Assembly: GCA_905182985.1 (NCBI GenBank)
Contig: CAJJDN010000178.1
Span: forward strand, 1 to 64,000
Length of the DNA: 64,000 nt
Source of the DNA: Paramecium sonneborni
Lineage: Eukaryota > Ciliophora > Oligohymenophorea > Peniculida > Parameciidae
Reading direction: 5' to 3'
Shown piece after piece: positions 1-12,028 of the stretch. The translations under genes and the position numbers were made by a program. The notes beneath the pieces are model-generated. The model saw only the letters and a program-made list of their open reading frames with translations. It was not told the DNA's origin and made no database searches. Each line of letters opens with the position of its first letter. The first letter of the stretch is position 1.

Positions 1-287
1 TTTTAAATTTAATAGTTGTTGAATATAATTTATTATTTATTTTAATTTTATTAAATAAAAATATTATTTTATCCTAAGTATTTTTATACTTAATCTATCA
101 TAATTAATTATTCGAGAACAAAAGATTTTAAAATAAAAATAGATTTTTCTCAATAAATTATGCTTTTAAAATATAAAGCATATTTTGAATAATTTAATGC
201 TTCTCCTAAATATTAATTCTTATTAAAATAAGTTAAAAAGAAAAATAGTTTATAAACTTAATTAACTCAATTAAAACAAAACAGTTC

Positions 288-1767
288 TCAAATTTTTTAA
301 TTTTTAAGTTTTTCTGATAATCCCATTGATTAACAAATCTTTTTAAATTAATTTTGATCTGCGATTATATCTTCTTCTTCTATTTTATATAATGCCTCAC
401 TTACTAATTCTAGTAATTAAACTTCTATCCCTGACAAATTAAGTTTATCTTTACTAATAAAGCCGTCCTTATCTCCGTCTAATTGTCTGAATATTTTTTT
501 TATATTATGGTCAAACTAATTTATTTTTGTAATATTGATTAATTATCCAGAATCTGATCTATGTGATAAATTACTTGTGCTTCTGTTATTTTACTTTAAT
601 TGAATTTGTTTTTGATTTTCAAAATCCTAATTTTTAGTAGCTTATTAATAAACTTAATCTTTAATAATTTAATTTTCAAACGTAGAATTATTTTAGATTG
701 ATTTTTCTGGTCTAATTATAATAAATTAATTACTATTTCTATTCAATCCTTTTTTTCTTTTCAAATTAATCTGTAAAAAACTTTTTAACTTTTTATTAGG
801 ACGATTCTTTTAAATTTTCTTATTTTTTATATAAATTAATTATTTGAGGATTAATAGAGTAAATTTTTTTAAATTCCTGTTTCAGCTAATCAAATTTCTT
901 TTATTTTCCTTGTTTTTCCTAGCCTTAAGATTTTTCATTAACTGGAGTATTTGATCTATTCTTTGTATAGCTTGATGATCTATTATGCTCTGAATGATTT
1001 CGGCTTGTAATATCAGATCTTCTTGGTTAAAAGGATCTCATTTAAGTTTAGTCCTTTTAAGCTTGAAGTATTTATTATTATGTTTTTTAATTTTATCCCA
1101 TTTCTTTCTAATAAAACTAATGCCCAATTTTACAAAATGAGCCATCTTCAGGCTTCTTTATATATTGCTAAACATATCTAGTATTTGGGGAAATATTAGG
1201 CTTAAAACTATTTTAAGGTTGCTGCTATTTTTGTTTTTCAAACCTATTCTATTTTAGGGTTGTTGCTTCTCCATAAATTCTATCGTTTTTATTAATCGCA
1301 CTAGAATTGTTTTAATTATTTACTAAATATTAAAATAACTTACAGCTATTTGATGATTATCCATATAATTAAAATTTAGAATTTGAATTAGCCTCAACTT
1401 TCTTGTTAATTTTTTTCTGCCATTCTTCATAACTCTTTTATGCTGATATTTAATTTTCATCAGAGCTAGCTGATGTTATAAGTCCAAAATCGCTCTGTTT
1501 ACTGCTTCTTGTTTGTAATGACCCTTTGCTCAAATATCTTTACTTATTAAAATCTCCAAATCTAGGTGAGGGTTCACGCTTTAATTGTTGCTTAATTTAA
1601 TTAACCAGATATTCTAAACAATCATTACCAAGCTTATATCTCTAGCAGAAAAGCTCCACTTCTAATTCTACATCCTCTCCTTCATATACTTTTATTTCTT
1701 CAACTCCATCTTCCATTTATAAACTAACTATAGCTATTGGTTGAGATTCAGAATTAATCATGGACAT
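288..1767 (-). CDS. EF-hand-tailed Q/K-rich protein, function unknown
   Basis: About 485 aa with ciliate code (TAA/TAG = Gln, stop TGA at 288-290). The start is the first of two Met codons in the same frame (1765-1767). One 22-nt GTA...TAG intron at 712-733 restores the frame; after its removal the length is an exact multiple of three. The N-terminal half is acidic then Ser/Lys/Gln-rich and probably disordered. Near the C-terminus a stretch reading DGDKDGFISKDKL (plus-strand positions about 440-480) fits the first part of an EF-hand calcium loop, with D, D, D and G at the usual places, so calcium binding is plausible. I do not recognise the family as a whole. The partner and location are unknown. 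Confidence 0.75.
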
Positions 1768-2642
1768 TTTGCTATTTCCTGAATATTTAATTATATTTAT
1801 TAGAATTTTTAAGATGTTGAAAGTTATTGTAAAAATTAATTTTCATTAGTAAAGAAGTTAATATTGATTATATTATCTTAATTCATAAAAAAATATTTTA
1901 AATAAATAGGGAAAATACTATTAAGCAAATTAAAAATAAAGGTTTCTAAAGTATAATTCTAATCTTAAATTATTAAAAAAGTTTACTCACTATAAAATAA
2001 ATTATTCTAGTAATGCTCTCTTTTAGTCCGTATTTATATTAAACAAAAGACTTATCTTATATCATTTTATTTTTTTCAAAAAAATGAGTATTTACAAACT
2101 CTTTTGTATTAACAAACTTAGTTTGAAAAAAAATTTCTTGGTTAATTAATTTGATCAATTCTCCATTGAAATTTTTTCTAGAATTTCATAAGAATTAGCA
2201 GGAAATTTGCTTAAGACCAAGAGATGGAGTCTAATTTAAAAATTATAAAATAATCAAATCATTAATCAATATTCTTTTTCAAAAATATTGGAGAGGAACT
2301 TTCAGAAATAAAATAGGCAAAGTTTTATGAAAGTTATTAAATAATTGATTTATTTTTTTTAATGATATAAGCTAACATAAAAACTATGCAAAAATTAACT
2401 TAAGATTGAGGATTATTGTAATCAGAAAAATAACAAAAAATATAGATAATCTGTAATTGAAAAATTTTATTTAACCAACCTTTTTTATTTATCTAATCAA
2501 AATGATATAATATAAGACGCATTAATTTCGAATTGATCTAATAAGTTCTTCAGGTTAAAGATATTTCACTAATAATTTAAAAGATTAATAATAATCTACA
2601 AATGATTAGGATTTTTATTGGCTTATTTGATTATATAATATA
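1768..2642. other. intergenic, start of first repeat copy
   Basis: AT-rich DNA between the divergent genes starting at 1767 (minus) and 2643 (plus). I see no open frame and no RNA gene. From 2111 on it is the first copy of an assembly duplication, so this spacer appears again at 3286-3817. Confidence 0.6.
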
Positions 2643-4459
2643 ATGAATTAAGGAGATAATTTCATGTAATTTTTCATCATTAGATAGTGAAGAACTGTTG
2701 GATGGTTTTCGTATATCTGAATGTTAAAGTGAAGGCAATTAAAGTGCATTCAAAAACTTATTAAGTCAAATAAAAGAACAACGAAAATAACTGAGTAATC
2801 AGTTATATTAAAAGCAACCCTATTCATAAGAATTTTCCTTACAAGGTTCTACTTCCACATAGTTTACTATGAGCAGATAGAGCTTTAATGTTAACGAAGA
2901 GAATTTATAATTTTAAATTGAGAAAGAAACTCTGAAACAAAATTAGCTATAGAATGTAATTGATACGATTTTGAGAAAAATAACCGATATTAAGAAGCAC
3001 ACGGATTCTGTATTAGAATTATTGTAAGGATTTAATAAAGATAATGAAGCTGCTCAACAAGAAGAAGTCCAATCAAATTAATTACTTTAATAAAGTAAAA
3101 AGAATGCAATGGAAGCCCATGAATATCATTCATTATTGAAAAATGCATAAAACCTACAAAAATAAATATTGATAGACAAACATTCATTAATTTAATAAGA
3201 CATAAAACAATTATAAAACGAATACATCGAATATAGGTAAAAATATTAACAGAAAAATGATATAATTTAATAATAAAGATAAGANAACAAACTTAGTTTG
3301 AAAAAAAATTTCTTGGTTAATTAATTTGATCAATTCTCCATTGAAATTTTTTCTAGAATTTCATAAGAATTAGCAGGAAATTTGCTTAAGACCAAGAGAT
3401 GGAGTCTAATTTAAAAATTATAAAATAATCAAATCATTAATCAATATTCTTTTTCAAAAATATTGGAGAGGAACTTTCAGAAATAAAATAGGCAAAGTTT
3501 TATGAAAGTTATTAAATAATTGATTTATTTTTTTTAATGATATAAGCTAACATAAAAACTATGCAAAAATTAACTTAAGATTGAGGATTATTGTAATCAG
3601 AAAAATAACAAAAAATATAGATAATCTGTAATTGAAAAATTTTATTTAACCAACCTTTTTTATTTATCTAATCAAAATGATATAATATAAGACGCATTAA
3701 TTTCGAATTGATCTAATAAGTTCTTCAGGTTAAAGATATTTCACTAATAATTTAAAAGATTAATAATAATCTACAAATGATTAGGATTTTTATTGGCTTA
3801 TTTGATTATATAATATAATGAATTAAGGAGATAATTTCATGTAATTTTTCATCATTAGATAGTGAAGAACTGTTGGATGGTTTTCGTATATCTGAATGTT
3901 AAAGTGAAGGCAATTAAAGTGCATTCAAAAACTTATTAAGTCAAATAAAAGAACAACGAAAATAACTGAGTAATCAGTTATATTAAAAGCAACCCTATTC
4001 ATAAGAATTTTCCTTACAAGGTTCTACTTCCACATAGTTTACTATGAGCAGATAGAGCTTTAATGTTAACGAAGAGAATTTATAATTTTAAATTGAGAAA
4101 GAAACTCTGAAACAAAATTAGCTATAGAATGTAATTGATACGATTTTGAGAAAAATAACCGATATTAAGAAGCACACGGATTCTGTATTAGAATTATTGT
4201 AAGGATTTAATAAAGATAATGAAGCTGCTCAACAAGAAGAAGTCCAATCAAATTAATTACTTTAATAAAGTAAAAAGAATGCAATGGAAGCCCATGAATA
4301 TCATTCATTATTGAAAAATGCATAAAACCTACAAAAATAAATATTGATAGACAAACATTCATTAATTTAATAAGACATAAAACAATTATAAAACGAATAC
4401 ATCGAATATAGGTAAAAATATTAACAGAAAAATGATATAATTTAATAATAAAGATAAGA
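2111..4459. repeat. assembly duplication 1 (copies 2111-3284 and 3286-4459)
   Basis: The 1174 bases ending at 3284 are repeated, apparently without change, from 3286, separated by a single N at 3285. Copy one ends exactly at the N and copy two starts exactly after it. This is the signature of two overlapping contig ends joined by a scaffolder without merging. The repeat carries an intergenic stretch and the 5' part of the coiled-coil gene. Confidence 0.9.
2643..3284 (+). pseudogene. duplicate 5' fragment of the 3818-6588 coiled-coil gene
   Basis: Copy of the start of the gene at 3818, including its first 22-nt intron (2666-2687). It is cut off by the N at 3285. It is very probably an assembly artefact and not a real second gene. 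Confidence 0.85.
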
Positions 4460-6588
4460 AATAGCAGAACTTGATTAGAAGAGAGCAAAAATTCAACTTA
4501 AATAGTAGGAATAATTAACTGTAATATGCTATGCCAATACTATAAAATTATTAGACGAAATGTTCAATAAAGATGATCCTAAAAATTTATTTTAGTATTA
4601 ATTTGAGCAAAGATAACAAATAATTAGATAAAATAAAAAGTTGACATAATCTTAAGCTTAATCTTCAAATCCAGCTTCAGTTATGAATATTTTTGCAACT
4701 TAAATAGAATAAGTAGAATAAGAAACACTTGAATCTCCAAAATAAGAAGAAAAAGAAAGTGATCTTAAATTAATAGAATTGATAAAAAATCCTAATAATT
4801 AATTGAATGAGTTAGATATCCAATAGGATTTAATAGCTTTTTCGGATCTAGTAATTCAAAAATATTAAGAGTAGAAGGAATAGTTTGATAGGCTAGGATT
4901 TCAATTTATACAATTAAATGAAAAAAAGTTTGAGCTTCAGTAAATTATGAGAGAAACCAATTATTACAAATATCCTGAGACTTCAAATGGTCTTTTGCAT
5001 ATAAAACTATCAGATAATTACAATAATAATTAGATTACTTTAAATATATTATCAACAAGTGTTGAATTGGATCTTAATGAATAGAGAAATGAGAACGAAG
5101 TAAAACGAGTATAAAATGCAGTTATAAGGTTGTTTAATTTTTTAAGAAATCATGTATCAAGAATGAATCATTTAGTTAAACATATATAAGAATTAAGTGA
5201 ATTGGTTCCATCTCCTATATTTTTAGTTCTGGAATAATTGAAGAATGCCTTATACATCAATGAGATAATTAGAACACCAACTTAAAAGAAACCATCTATG
5301 TTAGCTACAACAATTTTAGAATAGAAATAAGAATTTGTTCATGTTAAACATACAAAATTATTATCTTAGAAATAAATGTTAAATACTGTTCATATACCTA
5401 AGAAGCATGTTCATTCTTCAATCACAAAGTTTAAATACTTATAAATTGTATAAAGATTCATAAAATCTCTTTTGTCTGATGAAATAGAAAGATTATTTAT
5501 TTAATAAGATATGGTAGATGAGTAATTAAATAAATTATTGATTTAGATTGACTAAAGAAGTGTAAAAGCATTGTGAAGAGAATGACCCCGATGAAGAAGC
5601 GTTAATGAGATATTTGGAAACAAAAAAAATGTTCTTCAAACACCATTTATAACAAAGGACTGGAGGTATGTTGAAGAATGCTCTCTCGAAATTAGGTGAA
5701 ATACATAAGAAACTAAAATTTTACAGTTAATAATGTAATTAGTATTTAATTAATAATAGTGCGATTAAAAGGATTGGATTTTGCTGAAGGAAAATTTAAA
5801 AGTGGATGTGCTTTTACTAGTAATGAACTTCAAATGAAATCATGCTAACGTACAGCATCAAATCATTTTGTATCAAGTTAATAATCTTTTGAAAATGTCT
5901 CGATTAATCATTCTGAACATAGTAAACCTCATGGAGGGAAAGATGTATTTCATTTACTAAAAAAACTAACAAATGTTAATGAAATGTAAGAAATAGCATA
6001 ATAGGACTCTGAAGATGTAAATATAGCTTATTTATATTAGAGTATTGATAAAGAAAGGGATAGATTGAAAAAGTAGTAATACTTTATTAAGAGTTAAGTA
6101 AATACAAAAGATAAAACAATTAAGAACTTAGATGATGATGTTTTTTATAGATTAAATCCATAAAGAAAGAATCCAAACAAAGAATTAAGAAATTAGTTAG
6201 AAATTTTGAGACATATGAGAATAAGTAATTATATTTTTATATTAATTTAGGTGCTGCAAGAAGTAGCTGTTCTATTGATTAGGATATGAAATCTGAAATT
6301 TGGAAAATGACATGTCCTGTTTAGCCTAATAAAATAAAGCCTCGTAAAGATACATTTAGAAAATTATTTAATTCTTCAGAAAAGAAATAAGTTGATCTCT
6401 AATCTTAAAAAAAAATACAGACTAGATCATTTTAAACAAATCTGAATTAAATGCCTAGAAATACAAATACAGTTGGAGATGATGCGGAAGTAGTTTGGAA
6501 GAAAAAATACAGAGCCAAAAAAATATTGAATGCTATATCTGTAAAGGAAAGTTAGAAAGAGAAGTTTGGGTTTTTAGAAGTTATTTGA
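3818..6588 (+). CDS. large coiled-coil protein, function unknown
   Basis: About 890 aa. Four introns are needed: 3841-3862 (22 nt), 5522-5546 (25), 5735-5759 (25) and 6225-6250 (26). All are GT...AG and each removes a TGA or fixes a frame. The total coding length is then a multiple of three, with stop TGA at 6586-6588. The first intron lies only seven codons after the ATG. The protein is rich in Glu, Lys and Gln with long heptad-like stretches in the first 250 residues, no membrane segment and no catalytic motif that I recognise. A structural (cytoskeletal or basal body) role would fit but is inference. The upstream spacer and 5' part are also present in the duplicated block at 2111-3284. Confidence 0.8.
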
Positions 6589-6605
6589 TAATATAAATAA
6601 TTAAT

Positions 6606-7570
6606 ATGGATAGATTGAAAGATATTGAGAGTATGGCACATGGACATGCTGGTGCCTTAGCAGGATTATTTTCTACATGTTTACTTTATCCTCTGGAAAA
6701 CATCAAAACAAGAATGGCTGCATCACAATAGAAAGAAATCCTTCAAGAGGTTATTGTAAAAGTCTGGTAATAAGAAGGCCTTTAAGGATTTTTTAAAGGT
6801 GTAACCCCATTAGCATTAGGAAACTATATTTCATATGGTGTTTACTTTTTTTGGTATATATATTTTTTATTTTACCATAAGGTATGAGTATTTTAAGCAT
6901 TTATTTAAAACAGATATTTCTAATTCATTTGCTTTAATAAAACCATCTTTAGCATCTGCTATTCTCACAACATTTGTCACAAATCCATTTTGGGTTGTAT
7001 AATCAAGGATGACTATCAGCAAAGATAATCTTAACTTTTTTTAAATGACTAAGCAAATTATTGAGAAAGAAGGATGGGAAGCTTTAATGAAAGGACTCTA
7101 AGCCTCACTTATATTAACTATTAATCCTATCATTCAATTTGTTAGCTATGAAGCATTTAAAAGAAGATTCTAATATGCAGAAAATTAAACTATTGTTAAT
7201 TTTATTGGAGGAGCTATCTCAAAGGCCATTTCTACTATTTTAACTTATGTTTCAAATTTATATCTTTATATTAGCCTTACCAATTACTAAGAACCAAAAC
7301 ACATATCCAGAAAAATAGTTCAAAATCATATTTATCAGCTGCTGAAAAGATTATAAAAAATGAAGGAATACAAGGATTATTTAAAGGTTTATCAATATAT
7401 CTTATCAAGTAGGTTTGATACCAAAATTATGTTAATCTGTATTGAATTCAGCATTTTTACTCATGTTTTATGAAAAGATTTATGAGATCATTAAATAAGG
7501 AATAATTCTTATAATAATTGAAATTTTGAAATAGCGTAAAAAAATAAGAAAACTTTAAAAATTAAAATGA
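6606..7570 (+). CDS. mitochondrial/peroxisomal carrier family protein (SLC25A17/PNC-like)
   Basis: 294 aa after removing introns 6854-6881 (28 nt), 7249-7274 (26) and 7387-7412 (26). Three SLC25 repeats are visible, each opened by the family motif Px[D/E/x]xx[K/R]x[R/K]: YPLENIKTRM near residue 33, NPFWVVQSRM in the middle, and TYPYQLLRTK in the third, which is split by the second intron. The third repeat ends with GLIPKLCQSVLNSAF, resembling peroxisomal adenine-nucleotide carriers, where GLxxKLLQ(S/T)VLxxA is typical. The family exchanges nucleotides or cofactors across an organelle membrane; ATP/AMP or CoA/NAD-type cargo is the likely class, inferred from this motif only. Starts 17 nt after the previous stop. 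Confidence 0.85.
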
Positions 7571-7611
7571 TATACAAAGATTAATTTATTTATGTTTTTA
7601 TTTTATTTAAT

Positions 7612-8533
7612 TCAAGCAATTTATTAAAGTTTTTATTTGTAGATGGAGTTTAAAAATACTCTAGATGGACATTTTTTTGGATTCTTATCATCAAAATCTT
7701 TTTGTGTAGTTGAATTAAATTGACCATCAAAAGCTGGAATCATTTTGACTTACTAATAGTTAAATTATTAAATATACTTATTCTGGATCAATTTTATTCA
7801 ATTTTCCAGTTTGATATGGTTTATAAAAAGCATTATTTGTAGATTGATGAATAAAAGGTAATTCTGGAGATATAGGACTTTTAAAACTGCTTTTGTTTGC
7901 AGTAGTTAAAAATTCTTCTCTTGGAATAGGTTTTTTATAAAAATTATCTTGATAAGTTGAATGTGTAGTCATAGGCATATCAACTACAGTAGGATGATGA
8001 GGAGGATTAATTTTAAGAGATGACATGCCACCTCCAGCATAATCAAGCTAAATACAAAAATATAAATATTTTTACTCTATATGCTGATGAACTACTGAAT
8101 GGAATCAAAAAGACTTTTTGTTCAGGTTTTAAAGATTCAGCTGGTTTAGCATCACGATGAATTTAATATGTACTCTAAATTATTATTAGTAAATTAATAC
8201 TCTTTAAATAGTATCTATATCCATAGGTAACTAACTCTTGTAAGTTACATTGTGATCAATCAGAGGAATTTACTTTTATTTACCATGTGTGATAAAATCT
8301 CTTTAATACAAAGATTCTTATCCTTTTTTAAAATCATTTGACAGAAGCATTTTAGGACATTTGCATTATCCACAAATACATCTACCACAAATACAGTCCC
8401 CTTTAAGATGATTGAAGAATGCTTCGTTCTTATCCAACAACTTTCCAAAATGAGTGGTTAATAATTAACTCTAGTAATTATTTGATTAGAGTGTTGAATA
8501 ACGTGAATTTGTATGGTAATCTTGTTCACTCAT
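7612..8533 (-). CDS. SAXO: SAXO (FAM154)-like axonemal microtubule-binding protein
   Basis: 280 aa with three introns: 8175-8200 (26 nt), 8048-8075 (28) and 7753-7777 (25). Near residue 45 it has a tight Cys cluster, GDCICGRCICGQCKC. SAXO proteins also open with a short Cys-rich motif. After it come several spaced segments with the look of SAXO repeats: SLYQRDF, STYQIH, HSTYQDNFYKKPIP and STTQKDF. In known members these repeats bind and stabilise microtubules of cilia, basal bodies and centrioles. Assignment rests on the Cys motif plus repeats; the exact orthology is not proven. Convergent with the carrier gene (41 nt between stops). The mL44-like gene ends 52 nt upstream of the start. Confidence 0.7.
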
Positions 8534-8585
8534 AATTTATATAATGTAATTAATATTTATAAATTTTTTTTCCTTTTCTCCTTAT

Positions 8586-9636
8586 TCAATATTTTTATAA
8601 GAAGCTATCAATTAAGTTTCCAAAATCTTATTTTTCAAGACCCTATTCTAGCTTCCCTTATTGCACTTCAAATTATAATATTTTATGAATTTCACTTGAA
8701 AACTTCTATTAATTTAATTCTGATTCTTAAAAATTATAGCAAGACTTATCTATAGTTTAATCTAATTAACTTCTTATGCTATCATCTAATAATTATTGAA
8801 ATTAATCAGACTTTAAAAGTTACATGGCATCTTTAAAAACTTATCTTTCAACAATCCTTTTTTATTCTCCATCTCTTTTAATTGGTAAAACATCATTAAT
8901 CACAAGTTCATATTCATAAATCGTTTGATTTTAATCAAATTTACTTTTATATTCTAAATAATTTAATTTATATGAAAATTCTGGGTGTTTATCCATATAC
9001 TCTTTAAAATCTCCTTTAAAATTTTCAGACTTTGGTAAACACATAGATTCATCCTACAAAATAAATCATTATAATACAAGAGACTTTTTGATTAAATTTT
9101 GATAGAGAATCATCATTAGATTTCTTAAAAGATTTAAATCTTTTTATTTATCAAAATAATGTCCTCCTATAACTGCTTTTAGTGCTTGAGTCTATATTTT
9201 TTGATTGTTTCTAATTTACTTAATTGCTAAATTTACTTTATTTCATTATTAGTATTAGTTGAAACAAACATTTTATCTTTCAATCCCAATTACTGAGCAA
9301 TCTCCGCTAGATTCTTTTCAGATAAGACAGTTTATTTTTATCTACGAATATCAGCAAAAGTTTTAAATGTCTTATGATCTTTATTAGGAAGTCTATAAAA
9401 TCCATCTATATGAGTTACTCTTGAGATACAAAGAAATCAGTATAATAAAAATCAATGAGATCAGAACCCAATTCAATAAAGTTTTCATTGGTACCAAATT
9501 TTAATGGATTATCTTTATTTCTAGATGTATATTCTTAATAATATTATTTAAAGGTCATGGCTTTTTGAAATATATCTGGATACTAAAATTCTAATAAATT
9601 GCTTAAATTATATGGGTCCTTTTATTTAAATTACAT
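8586..9636 (-). CDS. RNase III-fold protein, mitochondrial ribosomal mL44-like
   Basis: 324 aa; introns 9393-9418 (26 nt), 9211-9236 (26) and 9054-9077 (24, containing an in-frame TGA). The RNase III signature is present but altered: FIELGSDLIDFYYTDFF, where active enzymes have LExLGD. The Asp after Gly is Ser here. Further on NLAEIAQQLGL and QALKAVIGGHYFD match the LAxIAxxLG and KAxxGAxYxD blocks. The C-terminal part (IYEYELVINDVLPIKR) resembles a double-stranded RNA-binding domain. This layout, with lost catalytic acid, fits mL44 of the mitochondrial large ribosomal subunit. A cytosolic RNase III is less likely because of the missing Asp. The start at 9634-9636 is the first Met of the frame. 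Confidence 0.72.
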
Positions 9637-9676
9637 TTTTAAATTAAATTAATTATTATATTTACAATTGAATTAA

Positions 9677-11232
9677 TCATATTTTTCTTTGATAAATAAG
9701 AAGGTAAGCAGAATCAATACGAGAGATTTGATCATATGAAAGTCTTTCAATTTCATCATCATTAAATAAAAAAAACTAGTATTTATAATAGGATTACTTA
9801 TTAATGTCGTTTCACAACTGCAACATAATGTCCTTAATCAATTGTTCCTGAATGTACAATCATTGCTTATAATTCATATTTTACATCTAAAATATCTGTA
9901 GCACAACAACTTTTTTATATTAATTTTAAATAAATACTTTCCAATATTGATTTCTGTAGCAGTAATTACAGGTTCTTTAATTTTCTTTTTAAGTGGATAG
10001 CTTTGAAATCTTTTAAGTTGTAAAATAAGAATGTTTGGAGCATTTGTAATTTTAATACACCTTTTAATGTTTTTGGATAATTTATTACATTAAGAACATG
10101 TCCATCCTCCATCAATAATTTCTTCTTTAAAATAATTAGTAAGACATTCATTAATAGTAAGTTTTTTTTGTATAAAGTTTTTACTAATTAATGGTAGACT
10201 TAAATCATAAAAAATTTCTTGATGTGTATTAATATTGGTACAAATTGGACATTTTATAAAGGATGTAATTTGACCTCTAAATAATTCATCAATAAATGTA
10301 TAATCTAACTAATTGTAGAGAGTAGTTTCTTCTCTAAATTTATCAAGAATAAAAAGCAAGAGTTCGGAACTATCATGCATTTCATAAATTGAGAAATTTT
10401 TTTATAAAATTTTAATCAATTCTTTTGGTAGTATTCTTGCTTTGTAATATAATTTATTAACTTTTCTTAATAAGATTGTATATGCTTAAGTAAAAAGCTT
10501 AATATCTTAATTGTAAGAATATAAAAAGTAATGATTTAGTTAAGGAATACCCATTAAACATTAGAGAACACTGTTGAGATAACAAAAATAACTTTCATTT
10601 TCTAATCCAACAATCTAAATTTCTTTAGTAGGTAATTGATTTAATAATCTAAATTAAAATTATTTCTTATCTAGATCTATCATAGATGGTGAAGCAAAAA
10701 CTCTCAATGATTAATTTAAGATATTATTATCACTTTTTCTTTCAAGATCATGTATAGTAATCATAGGACCACCTTTATAAATATGAACCAACATATTCCA
10801 AACTTAATCATTTACCAAAACATAATCTTTATCAGAAATCAATTCTTCTTTGTTCCTTATCTTATCAACTAATATTTTATTAGCGATTTCTCCTGGATTA
10901 ATGCGTTCATCCTTTATATAATTTGTATAAGAATAAGCCCAATTAAATTCAATCAAATGTGTTTTCTCTGGCATTTCTAGCAATCTCATAACAAGTTCAC
11001 GTTCTTATTCTAAGGTTTTTTTATCATCTAAAATAAATCTCTCGAAATCTTAGGAACTAAAGTTCATCCTATCAGTTGTGCCTTCAAAATTTGTTAAATT
11101 GGTAGAATGTTAATCTTGATCAAGAGATGTACGAATTTAATATTTTGGCTATACTGTCTATTCCTTAATAGGTTATTGACTATTATTTTCCTTTCTTTTA
11201 GCTTTCTTGTTACTATTGCAACAAATAAACAT
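9677..11232 (-). CDS. ubiquitin carboxyl-terminal hydrolase (USP family)
   Basis: 501 aa; introns 9910-9937 (28 nt, ends AAG) and 9776-9797 (22). USP cysteine protease that removes ubiquitin. The Cys box reads NESYFCYLNSVLQCL near residue 212: the catalytic Cys is kept and the oxyanion Asn lies five residues before it, although the usual GNTC is SYFC here. A zinc ribbon follows (CPIC ... CSQC). Then comes ILILQLKRFQ. The His box VHSGTIDQGHYVA is near residue 450, and the ending LFNDDEIERL..AYLLIYQR is typical. The N-terminal 200 residues have no recognised domain. 40 nt separate its stop from the start of the mL44-like gene on the same strand. Confidence 0.88.
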
Positions 11233-11330
11233 ATATGTAATTATTATTAATAAAGTCAAAGAGCATTAAGTTGCATGTTACAAAATAATTAATATTCATT
11301 ATTATAACATCAGATTTGATTAGATCTCAT

Positions 11331-11951
11331 TCAAACAATAATCTTATTGATATTGATAAAAATCAATAGAGAAATCAATTATTTATTTATTTATTGATTT
11401 ATTTATTTATTTTATACCTTATACTAATAATCATAACAAATATTTATCATGTGGTACTCTCTTTACAACATTATGTTATATTCCAAATTATTGATTACTT
11501 ACTCCAAATCATGTAATAAATAATCACTAGTTGTAACAAGAGAATCATCTCCTATTGAACCATACTGTTTAAATTATTACCAGGTGGTAATTCTGTCAAA
11601 TATCTCATTCTCTAAAATTATCTATTGTAAGTATAATCAACAATATTATGATATGTTTTCATTTCCAATAATCTTCCACCATTTCCTAATTATCAAATTT
11701 TATTCAATATCATTCTCACCAAATATAAATCCTTACACCAAACCATCTACTACAAACTTTGTTATTAAACATCCACTAATTACACCTACTATATAAGGTA
11801 AAGATTTCTTTAATGTCTTAAATGTGTAATTCAATCTCACCATTTCCAAAGAAGTAAATGATTATAATTACTAACTACTCATTGTTCGAGGATTAGCCCA
11901 TAATTTTGGATCCACTATATTTCCTATCTTGAATTCACATTACTTAGACAT
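11331..11951 (-). CDS. small single-pass membrane protein, unknown
   Basis: About 196 aa if one 30-nt intron (11612-11641) is removed. The start at 11949-11951 opens a clean frame. Residues about 45-70 (SLPYIVGVISGCLITKFVVD) form one hydrophobic segment, followed by a Lys/Trp-rich stretch. The size and single membrane span would suit a ciliate-specific subunit of a mitochondrial complex, but this is a guess. The last 25 codons run through a TTTA-type simple repeat (11380-11413), so the true 3' end is uncertain. Confidence 0.5.
11380..11413. repeat. TTTA microsatellite
   Basis: Two runs of (ATTT)n separated by a single GATTT variant. It sits at or just past the 3' end of the small membrane protein gene. 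Confidence 0.8.
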
Positions 11952-12028
11952 TTATTTATTAAATAAATATTCTTATATTTCTTATTATTTTCTTATCTCT
12001 ATATCTTAAATATAATTATTTTTATATT

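Noticed and set aside
4207..4488. Standard-code ORF on the minus strand, hydrophobic 93 aa
   Set aside because: It is the antisense shadow of the coiled-coil gene on the plus strand.
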